Made by a program: the position numbers and the translations under genes
Assembly (NCBI GenBank): GCA_050247435.1
Contig: JBFWUF010000030.1
Location: 43,887-107,886 of the forward strand
DNA from: JAJVID01 sp050247435
GTDB taxonomy: Bacteria > Acidobacteriota > Blastocatellia > RBC074
Direction: 5' to 3'
Length of the DNA: 64,000 nt
Notes under the pieces: generated by a model
What the model was told of the DNA's origin: nothing
The model's input: only the letters and a program-made list of their open reading frames with translations
The model's database searches: none
Shown: positions 7,217-15,717 of the stretch, one piece after another
Numbering within the stretch: position 1 is the stretch's first letter
Layout: each line of letters starts with the position of its first letter

Positions 7217-8399
7217 CCTGCGCCAGCGTAACTTGATAGGTGATTAAATTACCGTCTTGTTGCGGCTCGACAATCAAACGCCCGCCGCCGCGTAACGCGA
7301 TGTGCTGCACGACCGAAAGCCCCCAGGCCCGCCACTGCCCGTCGCCGGGAGGAATGTTGTCGCTTCTGTTGATCTTTTCCGCCAACCTGGAGTCAATGGG
7401 ATTGAAATTATCCCGGAAGAAGATTTGAGCCAGGCCCATCCCTTCTCCGCTCACCACCTTGACAGAAACCTCCAGAGATTTTGATAAGTCCGTTTCATCG
7501 CTCAATCCGCCAACAAGAATCTCTCTGATCACCACTTCTGCGTTGCCATTAAATTCATCCCTGAAGGATAAAATACGAGTAGCGTGGTCGGAGGATTTCT
7601 CCATCCGCACGTAGATGCACGGGTGCAGTTTTTCCGCCTGCTGGTTCACCTCTTCTTCCACAATTACGCCGCAAGGCGACTCTTCGGAAATCTTGAATGG
7701 TTTCTGAATCTCTTTCCATTCCTCCCTTGCGTTGCTGACAGCCTGCTCCACCGCGACCAGGCGTTGCTCTAGCGGAGCCGGCAAGGTGTCGTCCGGGCTA
7801 AGATCGTATTGGTTGAATAACTCGTCGCGGATCTCCTCCGTTTCCTGCCGCACCGATTGGGTAACGCGTGAAAAGCATGAGCCGAGCCGGTAGATAATAC
7901 CCTTCTCGGCATAAGGCGCCAGATCCCTGAGGCTCTCTTTCATGATCGCAGTGACCATACGCTCGCGAGATTTTTCTTTGACTTTCCGCCAGGCGTTTAG
8001 CACACGAGTCTGTAATTCTTCCTTGCCGTAAGGCTTGCCGATGAAATCGTCGGCGCCGATCCTCGCGTACCGCTCCAGATCAGTGAACCCGGAAATGACG
8101 ATAATCCCGCGCGCCGCTTCCGAGTCTTTGGCAAGTTTTAGAAGATCAATTCCCATCTCCGGCTTCTCGTCCTCGCCCGAATTTTCAGGCAGCCCAAGAT
8201 CGAGCAGCAATATGTCGTAGGGCTTCGATTTGGCCTGATTGAGCAATTTCCGCGTGTCAGCCGCGCAATCGGCGAGTTCGATGTCAAAGTCGTCGAGTCC
8301 GGCGTCCTCCATTTGATTTGGAACGATCGCCTGAAGTATGTACCTGGCCGCCTCGGCTTGAATCCTGTCATTTTCAACTATCAACGTTCGTAACTTCAT
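7209..8399 (-). CDS. Receiver fused to degenerate HATPase-like domain
   Basis: 396 residues. The N-terminal receiver (about 3-140) is intact: acidic pocket E9/D11, acceptor D67 in DILLLDLGLPE, and lysine in IGKP. The middle (about 150-260) is helical. The C-terminus (about 260-396) has the outline of a histidine-kinase ATPase domain: an N-box-like stretch (NAEVVIREILVGG), a G1-like IFFRDN and a G2-like WGLSVVQHIAL followed by GGRLIVEPQQDG. The Asn and Gly residues that bind ATP are poorly kept, so it may be a non-catalytic binding platform. This is the only one of the operon's three receivers with an Asp acceptor, and its start overlaps the FIST kinase stop by 4 bp, so it is the natural phosphorylation target of that sensor. 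Confidence 0.8.
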   Translation of the reverse strand: MKLRTLIVENDRIQAEAARYILQAIVPNQMEDAGLDDFDIELADCAADTRKLLNQAKSKPYDILLLDLGLPENSGEDEKPEMGIDLLKLAKDSEAARGIIVISGFTDLERYARIGADDFIGKPYGKEELQTRVLNAWRKVKEKSRERMVTAIMKESLRDLAPYAEKGIIYRLGSCFSRVTQSVRQETEEIRDELFNQYDLSPDDTLPAPLEQRLVAVEQAVSNAREEWKEIQKPFKISEESPCGVIVEEEVNQQAEKLHPCIYVRMEKSSDHATRILSFRDEFNGNAEVVIREILVGGLSDETDLSKSLEVSVKVVSGEGMGLAQIFFRDNFNPIDSRLAEKINRSDNIPPGDGQWRAWGLSVVQHIALRGGGRLIVEPQQDGNLITYQVTLAQDV

Positions 8400-11300
8400 G
8401 CTGTCTCCTTTTGCTGCTCGGCAGGCAGAGTTATAGTCACCGTAGTTCCTTCTCCCGGAGAACTTTCAATGTCGAGGTCGCCGTTCTGCGCCCGGATAAG
8501 CAGGAGAGAAATCAGCACTCCCAGTCCCGTGCTCCTTTGCGTGGTTACGAAACCGGATTTGGCGGCCTGGATTTGCTCTTCGCTCATGCCAACGCCAGTG
8601 TCGGTGAATAGTATTCGCGCCGTTCGCTGTTCATTGCTCAATGTGGCGCTGATGGTGAGTTCGCCGCCTTTCGGCATGGCCTTCATCGCGTTATGTATCA
8701 CGTTGCGGAAGGCCTCCAAAATCAGGCCGTGATCAACCAGCACGAATATTTCCGACGGAATCCGCGCGTGTATCCCTGCCGGCGAAAGATGTTGAATATC
8801 CGCTTCCAGCCATGCCTCGGCCAGAAGCGAATGCAGATTGAAAGGTCTGAGGTTGATCTCTTTCATCTGCCGGGCGATTTCCATCGGGCGCCTGATTACG
8901 TCCGATGAAGAGTTGATCAGTTTGAAAAGCTCGGACAATCGCGCCTTTCGCTCGTCGGCGGAGTTGGTGGCCTCGATCAGAATGGACAGCGAGCGGATGG
9001 TCTGTGTCAGGTTCAACAGCCGGTGCGCGGTTTGAAAAACCATTGCGCCCATCGCCTGTACGGCCAGCCGTCCTTTTTCAGCCCGCGCTTCGGCTTCAGC
9101 CTTTTGATCCAGGTCTTTTTGCCGTTGATAAGCCAGTCCGATCTTCTTTCCCAGTTCTTCCATTCGCTCCGGGTCGTGCAGGGACACCAAACTGGACTGT
9201 CTTCTCAACGTGTTGAAGTAGAGGTCTAAAACTCCAACGAGACGCTTTTCATTCAGGAGTGGCAGGGTGGCCCGTTCGAGCAGCCCTTCAGCTTTCGCCG
9301 TCTCAGGCGTCTTCAATTCATCACTGGTAAGCCTGTCTTTCTTTTTCTCCTGAATCTTTTTCAGGCGCTCCGCCCTTTTGACCAGTTGATCCGGTTCGGT
9401 TGGCGTGGGAACAGCCTTTCCCTCGATGGAAGCGGCGGAAGCCCAGAGCAGACTCTGGCCGTTTTTGTTAAATGGCTTCACGTAAAGAATGACCTGTTCG
9501 GCGTGAAAGGATTTGATCATCTGGCGGCACAACCGTTGTTCGACGGGAAGACTTCGGTCACCTCTCTCCAACGCTTCCCGCACATCCTCGTGGCGTTTTA
9601 TCTCTTCTTTCAACCAGACCATGCGCAAATTGTAGAGCAGGGAACTCAACATCGTTGAGATCGTGTCCGCCGCTTCCTGAAGGATGGCCGGGTTGGTGGT
9701 GGTGAATCCGCTGCGGATGCTTGGTTGTTTCGGATCAATGCGGCGAAACAAGGTCAAAACTCCGATAGTCTGATCCCGCTTCAGGCGCAGAGGAAGACCT
9801 ATTGCTTCGAATGTGAAGTCCTCCGAAACCGGCGCGCCAAACATGTTGATCTCGTAATCCTTGTGCGTGGAGAAGGCGTTTTTCATTTTGTGAGCGAAGA
9901 TGTCAGGCACGTACTGAGGCGTTTCCTGATTGGCCACGCTGCCAGTCCATCGCTCCCTGTTTTTGTACCGGGCAGCGTCAACCCACTTGTTATTTGCCCA
10001 CCCGTCCTCCGCGCGCAGAACGAATCTTTCGGCTTCCTTGTCCAGGATGAAAAGTGAGGCGATATCCGCATTGGCCGCCTTGCGGAAACGCTTCACCGTC
10101 TCGTTTATCGTGTGTACAGGCTGTTCGAAGTCAGCGTTGCGGACAAAATCCGAACTGATGTCGAGCAGGAACTGCCGCTCTTTCTGTGTCTTGAAATGAT
10201 CGAGCAAGTAGCTGACACGCTGGCCCAGCGCCTCCATGGCTCTGACTCTGGTGCGTGTAAACCACCACGGCCCGCGCGAAATCAGACTAATGGTTCCAAT
10301 CGGATTGCCGCCGCCATCTCTGATCGGCACATTGGCGAAGGACTGAATCTCATTCAAGGTGGAATATGCGAAGAGATTGTCGCCGCAGGAATCGAGAACC
10401 GATTTTCGCCACGGGTCTTCCTCGGCGTTGTTCACTACCACCGCACCATTTTTGTTGAACGCCAGCGCCGTAGGAGAGTCACTATCAAGGGTAGTCTTTT
10501 GCCGGTCGCCCTTAAAAGCTTCGTAGTAATCGCCGACCCCCGCCACCATCTCCAACGTGATCTTATCGCTCCTGAGCAGGCGGATGTGCCCCATCCTGAC
10601 ATTGAAGAGTTCCGCTGCTTTTTCGATATAGACTTGAAGGGCTCTGTTTATATCGGTTTCATTCGATTCGGCTTCGCGCAGGCTCGCGATAAGGACGTTA
10701 TCGAGACCGAGCGCAAGATCAGCCTCCTTGCGGTTAAGAACGCGCAATATAGTCGCCCCGACTACCGCGCCCAGAGAGCGCAGGATGCGCTCTTCAGAGT
10801 AATATAAACGAGGGGTTGAGCCGACTATTCTGCGTTTCAAATCGCCGACATCGAATTGTAATATGGCGATCAGACGGCGCTGGCGGTCAAAGAGAGGGAG
10901 GATGCACTGACTGACAATGCCGGATTTTTTTACTGCCTTCTGGTCGCAATATTCATCCTGGCTTGAGTCACGGATAAACTTCAATTCTCCGTCACGCGCA
11001 ACAACAGCCAGAATGTCATTTTCCTTCAGTGGGCGTTTGGTCATGTCCTTGATTTTTTTGAAGCGTGAACCGATGGCGCCCAGCGCCACCAGCCATTCGT
11101 CATCCTTGTCCCGCATGACCAGAGAAAGCATCGCGCCGGGAAAGCCCGTCTCAAATATGATTTTGAGGGAGCCTTCAATCGCCTCGTCGAGGTTGGTAAC
11201 ACTGGTCAGGAAATCGGCGGTATCAGAAATCGCTCTGAAGCCGGTATGAGCTGGGGTGCGTTCGCGCATCTCGTCGCTTAAAGCGAGCGTGACGACGCCC

Positions 11301-12553
11301 CAGTTGCCAAACATCGAACGTCCGGCGTTATCAATTCCGATTTCACCGTCAAAAAAGCCGCCGAAATAAGTCCCATAGCTATTGAAATCCGATCCGGCGT
11401 TTATCCCGCTCATCACATTTTCCGCGTCCTCCGCGATGGCTCTGAAATTGTAGCCGGCGCGGAGCTTCGACGTGCAGTTGATGGCCAGACAGCCAATCGG
11501 CCTTTCCGTCATCCACCATTGCAATGATTCCTCAAACATCCTTTTAGCTTCGCTGCGGACATGGTCGAAATCGGTTGGGGCCAGCCTTCTAAATAGCGTA
11601 TTGACGCTGATTTTGCGCAGAAGCGTCACTGATTCCCCATCGCTGGCGGCTTGCGCTAGAGTCATGAATGGAGCGCGGTCGAGCGATAGCTCAGCGAGCA
11701 GAGCGAAATCATTACGGTTTTTCAGTTCCAATATCTCCGCGGGGCGCCCTTTCTGATCGAACTCAAGGACTGTGCGGCCGTCAGCCGCAAGGTTTTTGAC
11801 GGAGAGAGGCGGGCCAATTTCTTTGAGTCCATGGCCGAAGCTGGAGCTGAAGGGCGCGCCAGTGAAGATTCTGGCGGCGACCAGTTCATTGTGATAGATC
11901 TCGTCGTCGGCGAATTGGAAACCAGGCATTGAAGAAACGCCGCCGACAGCCGGAATGCGAAAACTGGCGTTCTGTTGCAACAGGCGATGTAATTCGGGGG
12001 CAAGATAGGGAATGCTTCCGTCGTGCCGCCCGGCGTTGGGAAAGAATGTCAGTAGCAGACGATCAGTCAGCGGTGTTTGCAGGTTGCTCTCCGCGTCCTG
12101 CAAACTCAATCTCAGCCTCCTAAGTAGATTATCCACCGCTTCTTTCTGATCGTTGGCGATGTTGACGCTGGCCTGAACCTCGGCTTCGATCAAACGCGAA
12201 GCGAGACAGACGAGCAGCGCGCCGCGCTCATGAATTTCCCGGTTGAAAAAAACCGCTTCGACCGAACTGCCAATCAGAGGAGTTTCGGGAGATTCCTCCT
12301 TGAGATCAGTGAGCGCTCTTTTTTTGTAGCCGGAGACTGTTCGCCGAATGCCGGAGATCATTTGTCTGATTGAATCGGCGTCGTTATAGGCGGGCGAGGT
12401 CAGCAGTATGAGCAGGCGCGGTGGAAATTGTTCCGGATTGCCGGTCTCTTCCAGTTGTCGCAGACACTTTTCAGCCATCTCCACGCCGTCGGCGTCCGGC
12501 GATTGGCTTGGCGCGTTGACGCCGCCGCAAACGAAAGCCAGGTAATTGAACAT
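8396..12553 (-). CDS. FIST-GAF histidine-kinase-like sensor
   Basis: A 1385-residue soluble sensor without membrane segments. Residues about 20-340 match a FIST N domain (ending near FSSSFGHGLKEIGPPLSVKN) and about 345-440 FIST C (GCLAINCTSKLRAGYNF, YGTYFGGFFDGEIG), a sensor pair thought to bind small ligands such as amino acids. Three or four GAF-like domains follow (about 445-620, 625-800, 805-990, 1010-1150). A dimerisation helix carries a His in MVFQTAHRLLNLTQTI, where the usual HE is HR. The HATPase domain (about 1275-1380) is well kept: N-box FRNVIHNAMKAM, G1 DTGVGM, G2 TGLGVLIS. The ATPase looks competent while the phospho-His motif is unusual. It heads the overlapping part of the operon and is probably the input module for the two receivers, the sigma-54 activator and the TCAD9 kinase. 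Confidence 0.88.
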   Translation of the reverse strand: MFNYLAFVCGGVNAPSQSPDADGVEMAEKCLRQLEETGNPEQFPPRLLILLTSPAYNDADSIRQMISGIRRTVSGYKKRALTDLKEESPETPLIGSSVEAVFFNREIHERGALLVCLASRLIEAEVQASVNIANDQKEAVDNLLRRLRLSLQDAESNLQTPLTDRLLLTFFPNAGRHDGSIPYLAPELHRLLQQNASFRIPAVGGVSSMPGFQFADDEIYHNELVAARIFTGAPFSSSFGHGLKEIGPPLSVKNLAADGRTVLEFDQKGRPAEILELKNRNDFALLAELSLDRAPFMTLAQAASDGESVTLLRKISVNTLFRRLAPTDFDHVRSEAKRMFEESLQWWMTERPIGCLAINCTSKLRAGYNFRAIAEDAENVMSGINAGSDFNSYGTYFGGFFDGEIGIDNAGRSMFGNWGVVTLALSDEMRERTPAHTGFRAISDTADFLTSVTNLDEAIEGSLKIIFETGFPGAMLSLVMRDKDDEWLVALGAIGSRFKKIKDMTKRPLKENDILAVVARDGELKFIRDSSQDEYCDQKAVKKSGIVSQCILPLFDRQRRLIAILQFDVGDLKRRIVGSTPRLYYSEERILRSLGAVVGATILRVLNRKEADLALGLDNVLIASLREAESNETDINRALQVYIEKAAELFNVRMGHIRLLRSDKITLEMVAGVGDYYEAFKGDRQKTTLDSDSPTALAFNKNGAVVVNNAEEDPWRKSVLDSCGDNLFAYSTLNEIQSFANVPIRDGGGNPIGTISLISRGPWWFTRTRVRAMEALGQRVSYLLDHFKTQKERQFLLDISSDFVRNADFEQPVHTINETVKRFRKAANADIASLFILDKEAERFVLRAEDGWANNKWVDAARYKNRERWTGSVANQETPQYVPDIFAHKMKNAFSTHKDYEINMFGAPVSEDFTFEAIGLPLRLKRDQTIGVLTLFRRIDPKQPSIRSGFTTTNPAILQEAADTISTMLSSLLYNLRMVWLKEEIKRHEDVREALERGDRSLPVEQRLCRQMIKSFHAEQVILYVKPFNKNGQSLLWASAASIEGKAVPTPTEPDQLVKRAERLKKIQEKKKDRLTSDELKTPETAKAEGLLERATLPLLNEKRLVGVLDLYFNTLRRQSSLVSLHDPERMEELGKKIGLAYQRQKDLDQKAEAEARAEKGRLAVQAMGAMVFQTAHRLLNLTQTIRSLSILIEATNSADERKARLSELFKLINSSSDVIRRPMEIARQMKEINLRPFNLHSLLAEAWLEADIQHLSPAGIHARIPSEIFVLVDHGLILEAFRNVIHNAMKAMPKGGELTISATLSNEQRTARILFTDTGVGMSEEQIQAAKSGFVTTQRSTGLGVLISLLLIRAQNGDLDIESSPGEGTTVTITLPAEQQKETA

Positions 12554-12827
12554 AGAAGCGCCACCTCAGGGGGCCTTCGATTTCGATTGGTTACTGCCTG
12601 GTTCCTGGTCGACCGGCCTGTCAGCCGATACGACGATCAGGTCAAGCGTGAGGCGCTAAAGCTGATCTTTTACCCTGTTACGCCTTTTCAGGAACTGTCC
12701 GAATCAACGTTCGTGACTATCTGATCGTTGTGATCCGGCGCTGCTTCGGATCCTGCTGAACAACTCCGCTGCTTAATGTCGGCCACATCTTAGATGTTCG
12801 GACAAGTCCTGAAAAGAGACGGTGAAA

Positions 12828-13070
12828 TCAGGGCGGCGAGCGAGTCAGTCGCTGGTTGCCGTGAGAGTCATCATTCGTTTCATCCGTTGCGGCTTCTTTG
12901 CCGCGTGGCTTGTCAATGATCCCGGATCCGCTGGTCGGCGCGATAGTCGGGATTGGGGATTTGATCCCACCCCCGCAAAAGCTATGCGGATTCTTGTCAG
13001 CGATGAAAGCCTGGAACGCCCTGATCGGCGAAACGTTGAGCGCGGTGATGATTGGTTTCCTTGTCTTCAT
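12828..13070 (-). CDS. Small protein with CGGG motif, hypothetical
   Basis: Proposed 80-residue product starting at the ATG at 13068-13070, preceded by AGAGG at 8 bases. The N-terminal half (KTRKPIITALNVSPIRAFQA, IADKNPHSFCGGG) is basic and hydrophobic; the tail is rich in Ser, Thr, Pro and charged residues with one Cys only. I do not recognise a family. The leader-like front, the Cys-Gly3 junction and the low-complexity tail recall peptide-precursor proteins, but no maturation enzyme is next to it. It lies between the small membrane protein and the FIST kinase on the same strand and could be a partner or substrate of that signalling set. It may also be a chance ORF. Confidence 0.4.
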   Translation of the reverse strand: MKTRKPIITALNVSPIRAFQAFIADKNPHSFCGGGIKSPIPTIAPTSGSGIIDKPRGKEAATDETNDDSHGNQRLTRSPP

Positions 13071-13140
13071 GTTGATTACCTCTGTTGTACGCCTGCAAAC
13101 CTTCTGGCCTGATTTCAACCGCGGAAGAAACGCTTTCTCC

Positions 13141-13488
13141 TCACAGAGTATCTGGCCGGGTTAGTCTCCGAAACTCCTCCGCCTTCTCATGCCTACTTGG
13201 AGGATGTCTGCTCGGAGGAGGCTTGGATTGCTGATTCCTCGCGGGTTCAAGCGGGATCGGGGCCTCCTGCTCGACCAGTATCGGTTCGGGCGGAAGGATG
13301 GCCTCTTGCCTGACCGGCGTTGGTTTCGGCGGGGAGATGGCCTCCTGCGCTGTCGGCGTGGATTCGCTTGGGTAATAATCCCGAAACATCATCACGAGGA
13401 TGACTGATCCCATCACAGTGATGATCAACGCGAATTTGATCTTGAGAAAAATATGCTTTTTCACGAAGGATACAGTGGACTTTTTCAT
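13141..13488 (-). CDS. Small Pro/Glu-rich single-pass membrane protein
   Basis: 115 residues when started at the ATG at 13486-13488, which has a strong Shine-Dalgarno (AAGGAGGG) 5 bases upstream; an upstream ATG would add 25 residues without such a site. A basic N-terminus (MKKSTVSFVKKH) precedes one hydrophobic segment (about 19-34, FALIITVMGSVILVMM). The rest is low complexity: PPKPTP, PPEPILVEQEAPIPLEP and a PPSRHPPSRH repeat. It is probably anchored in the inner membrane with an extended periplasmic spacer. No known domain is seen. It would be the first gene of the minus-strand signalling operon, 80 bases downstream of a sigma-54-like promoter. Confidence 0.6.
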   Translation of the reverse strand: MKKSTVSFVKKHIFLKIKFALIITVMGSVILVMMFRDYYPSESTPTAQEAISPPKPTPVRQEAILPPEPILVEQEAPIPLEPARNQQSKPPPSRHPPSRHEKAEEFRRLTRPDTL

Positions 13489-13915
13489 ACTCCCTCCTTT
13501 CTCCCGCTTTATCAGCCGATGCGAACTGACGGGGAGAGCGTTGTTCTTGTTTGTCTGCCGCATCGTGACCTGCTACAAAGCACGACGCGTGCCATTCATC
13601 GGTGCAGATTGCCGCGGCTCGTGACGGGTTGTGAGCCTCGCTTGCAGTTGGCTACAAAATAAGGACTTCACGCCGTCTTCAGTTGTCGGACGGCAATGTT
13701 CAGGCAAATGTCGATCATCGAGTTGATCTATCAGAGCGGGTAGAGAGGGCATAAAAGGGGAATGAAATCCCTGAACAGGGGAGAATCATGGCTTGTCGCC
13801 AGACTCGACGTTGATCGCGCATTGCGTCGTCGCGCTTGGCCTCTCGTCCGCTTGGTGGTAATTTGGGCGCTCATTTTCATACCGACGTTTCTAAATCACA
13901 GGAGAATTTTTTGTA
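13489..13915. other. Divergent intergenic region
   Basis: About 430 bases between the minus-strand signalling operon and the plus-strand aminotransferase. Apart from the sigma-54-like site at 13579-13594 I see no convincing gene. The plus-strand gene has AGGAGA about 9 bases before its ATG. Confidence 0.6.
13579..13594 (-). promoter_or_regulatory. Putative sigma-54 promoter of the signalling operon
   Basis: On the minus strand this reads TGGCACGCGTCGTGCT. It keeps the complete -24 element TGGCACG and the GC of the -12 element at the required spacing (GG-N10-GC); the -12 box is GTGCT instead of TTGCT/A. A start near 13568 would give a leader of about 80 bases to the ATG at 13488. The operon encodes a GAFTGA-containing sigma-54 activator, which makes the match meaningful, but this is one site read by eye. 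Confidence 0.5.
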
Positions 13916-15130
13916 ATGACAAACGCTGATGCGCCCGTAATTGCGCAACTAAATCCGCCTCGCCGAATTTTGCTCGGTCCTGGCCCAAGTCCCGTTGATG
14001 ATCGCGTGCTTCGTATGATGAGCGCGCCGCTCGTCGGGCACCTCGATCCGCTCTTCGTTCGGACGATGGATGAGGTGCAGGAGCTTTTGCGGTACGTGTT
14101 CGAGACGAACAATCGTTTGACGATGCCGGTTTCGGGCACGGGCAGCGCGGGGATGGAGGCCGCCGTCGTGAATCTGCTCGAACCTGAAGAGGAGATCGTC
14201 ATCTGTATCAACGGCTATTTCGGCGAGCGTCTGCATGAGATGGCTCTACGCGCGGGGGCCAGGCCCATTCGCGTCGAGTGCGAGTGGGGCGGGCCGGTTG
14301 ATCTGGAAAAAGCCCGCAAGGCCTGGCGCGAATCGAACGCGCGGGTCTTGTTCGCCGTGCATGCCGAGACTTCGACAGGAGTGTTGCAACAGATTGCGCC
14401 GTTGCGCGAGGTCGTTGATGAACGCGACGGCTTTTTGATGATTGACGCGGTGACCAGCATCGGCGCGCATTCAATCGGGATTGACCGCAACCGCGTTGAC
14501 GCCTGCTACGCCGGGACTCAGAAGGCTCTGTCGTGTCCGCCGGGATTGGCGCCGGTGACTTTCAGCGACCGCGCTATCGAGAAGATCAAATTGCGCAAGA
14601 CCAAAGTCGGCAGTTGGTATCTCGACACGAATCTGTTGACGGCTTACTGGGGCGAGTCCACTGGCGGCGGAGGGGGCGGCGCGCGGGCGTATCACCACAC
14701 GGCTCCGATCACAATGAATTACGCGCTGCACGAGGCCCTGCGCATTGTCGCCGAGGAGGGTTTGGAGAATCGCGCGAGGCGGCACGAACGTAATCACCGC
14801 GCTCTGGTCGCTGGAGTCGAAGCGATGGGTTTGAAGATGGCGGTCGCGGCGGAACATCGTCTGTGGACTTTGAACGCTGTTTCGATTCCCGAAGGCGTTG
14901 ACGACGCGCGCGTGCGCAACCAGCTACTCAATGAATTCAACATCGAGGTCGGCAGCGGGCTGGGCGTCTTCAAAGGCAAAGTCTGGCGCGTGGGCTTGAT
15001 GGGCGCGGGCAGCACTGAAAACAATGTGTTGTTGCTGCTCGGCGCGCTCGAAAAATGTTTGAAGGACGAAGGATTCAAAGCTAAAGATTCGGGCGTGAGC
15101 GCGGCTGCGGCGTTTTACGCAGGGAATTGA
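13916..15130 (+). CDS. Class V aminotransferase, alanine-glyoxylate/serine-pyruvate type
   Basis: A 404-residue PLP enzyme that likely transfers the amino group of alanine or serine to glyoxylate or another 2-oxo acid. It shows the family signature from the start: LLGPGPSPVDDRVL (about 19-32), VSGTGSAGMEAAV (about 72-84), HAETSTGVLQ (149-158), DAVTSIGA (177-184) and the Schiff-base lysine K203 in GTQKALSCPPG. The AYHHTAP segment and the C-terminal RVGLMGAGS also fit alanine-glyoxylate aminotransferase. A ribosome-binding site AGGAGA lies upstream. It stands alone, with a zinc-ribbon gene starting 33 bases after its stop. Substrate is inferred from the family only. Confidence 0.92.
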   Translation: MTNADAPVIAQLNPPRRILLGPGPSPVDDRVLRMMSAPLVGHLDPLFVRTMDEVQELLRYVFETNNRLTMPVSGTGSAGMEAAVVNLLEPEEEIVICINGYFGERLHEMALRAGARPIRVECEWGGPVDLEKARKAWRESNARVLFAVHAETSTGVLQQIAPLREVVDERDGFLMIDAVTSIGAHSIGIDRNRVDACYAGTQKALSCPPGLAPVTFSDRAIEKIKLRKTKVGSWYLDTNLLTAYWGESTGGGGGGARAYHHTAPITMNYALHEALRIVAEEGLENRARRHERNHRALVAGVEAMGLKMAVAAEHRLWTLNAVSIPEGVDDARVRNQLLNEFNIEVGSGLGVFKGKVWRVGLMGAGSTENNVLLLLGALEKCLKDEGFKAKDSGVSAAAAFYAGN

Positions 15131-15162
15131 AGACCGGAATCCGATTTTGGAGACTGATTGAA

Positions 15163-15717
15163 ATGTACTGTCCACGTTGTGGATCAACGAACACGGATAC
15201 AACCAAATTTTGCCGCCAGTGCGGATTGCCCCTTCAACAGATCACCGGCTATGTCGCGACGGGTGGGACTGGCGCACTCGCTCTGCCGCCTGTCAATCCC
15301 GCCCCTCCGCCGCAGTTTGCGGAGACGGCTGAGATGTTGGCGCTGAAGCACAAAAGGACGCTGACGATTCTCAGCATCTGCATCCTGCCGGTTGTTTTCG
15401 CCGTCATCTCCGAGAGTGTTTTAGCCCTGGATGAGTTGGCCGCCATTCCATTCCTACTCATTCCTCTCGGCATCGTGTGGGCGTCGTTTCGATACAAGAC
15501 CCAGTTGCGGCGGTTGCAGGAGCAGCAGTTGCGGCAATACTACGCGCAGCAGCAATACCAGCAGCCGGCGCAACAATCGCCGGCGCCTCAACCTCAGTTT
15601 CAATCGCAGCCCCACCAGCCGCAGTTGAACGCGCCCAGGACGAACCCTCTCGCCGACTTTTCTCAAGGCAGCATAGTTGAAGACGAGACCCGGAAATTAC
15701 CGGAACAACGCAGATGA
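15163..15717 (+). CDS. Zinc-ribbon membrane protein
   Basis: 184 residues from the ATG at 15163, chosen because the zinc ribbon MYCPRCGSTNTDTTKFCRQC begins there. Four cysteines in CPxC and CxxC knuckles (residues 3, 6, 18, 21) should bind zinc. Two hydrophobic segments follow (about 71-93, LTILSICILPVVFAVISESV; about 98-115, IPFLLIPLGIVWASF). The last 60 residues are a Gln/Pro-rich tail (QQQLRQYYAQQQYQQPAQQ) that is probably disordered. Such zinc-ribbon and membrane proteins are common in Acidobacteria and lack a defined function. Its 3' end overlaps the convergent membrane gene by 21 bp. Confidence 0.8.
   Translation: MYCPRCGSTNTDTTKFCRQCGLPLQQITGYVATGGTGALALPPVNPAPPPQFAETAEMLALKHKRTLTILSICILPVVFAVISESVLALDELAAIPFLLIPLGIVWASFRYKTQLRRLQEQQLRQYYAQQQYQQPAQQSPAPQPQFQSQPHQPQLNAPRTNPLADFSQGSIVEDETRKLPEQRR

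Noticed and set aside
12822..13112. Plus-strand frame opposite the small CGGG protein
   Set aside because: Minus-strand frame has a start with a ribosome-binding site and fits the operon direction.
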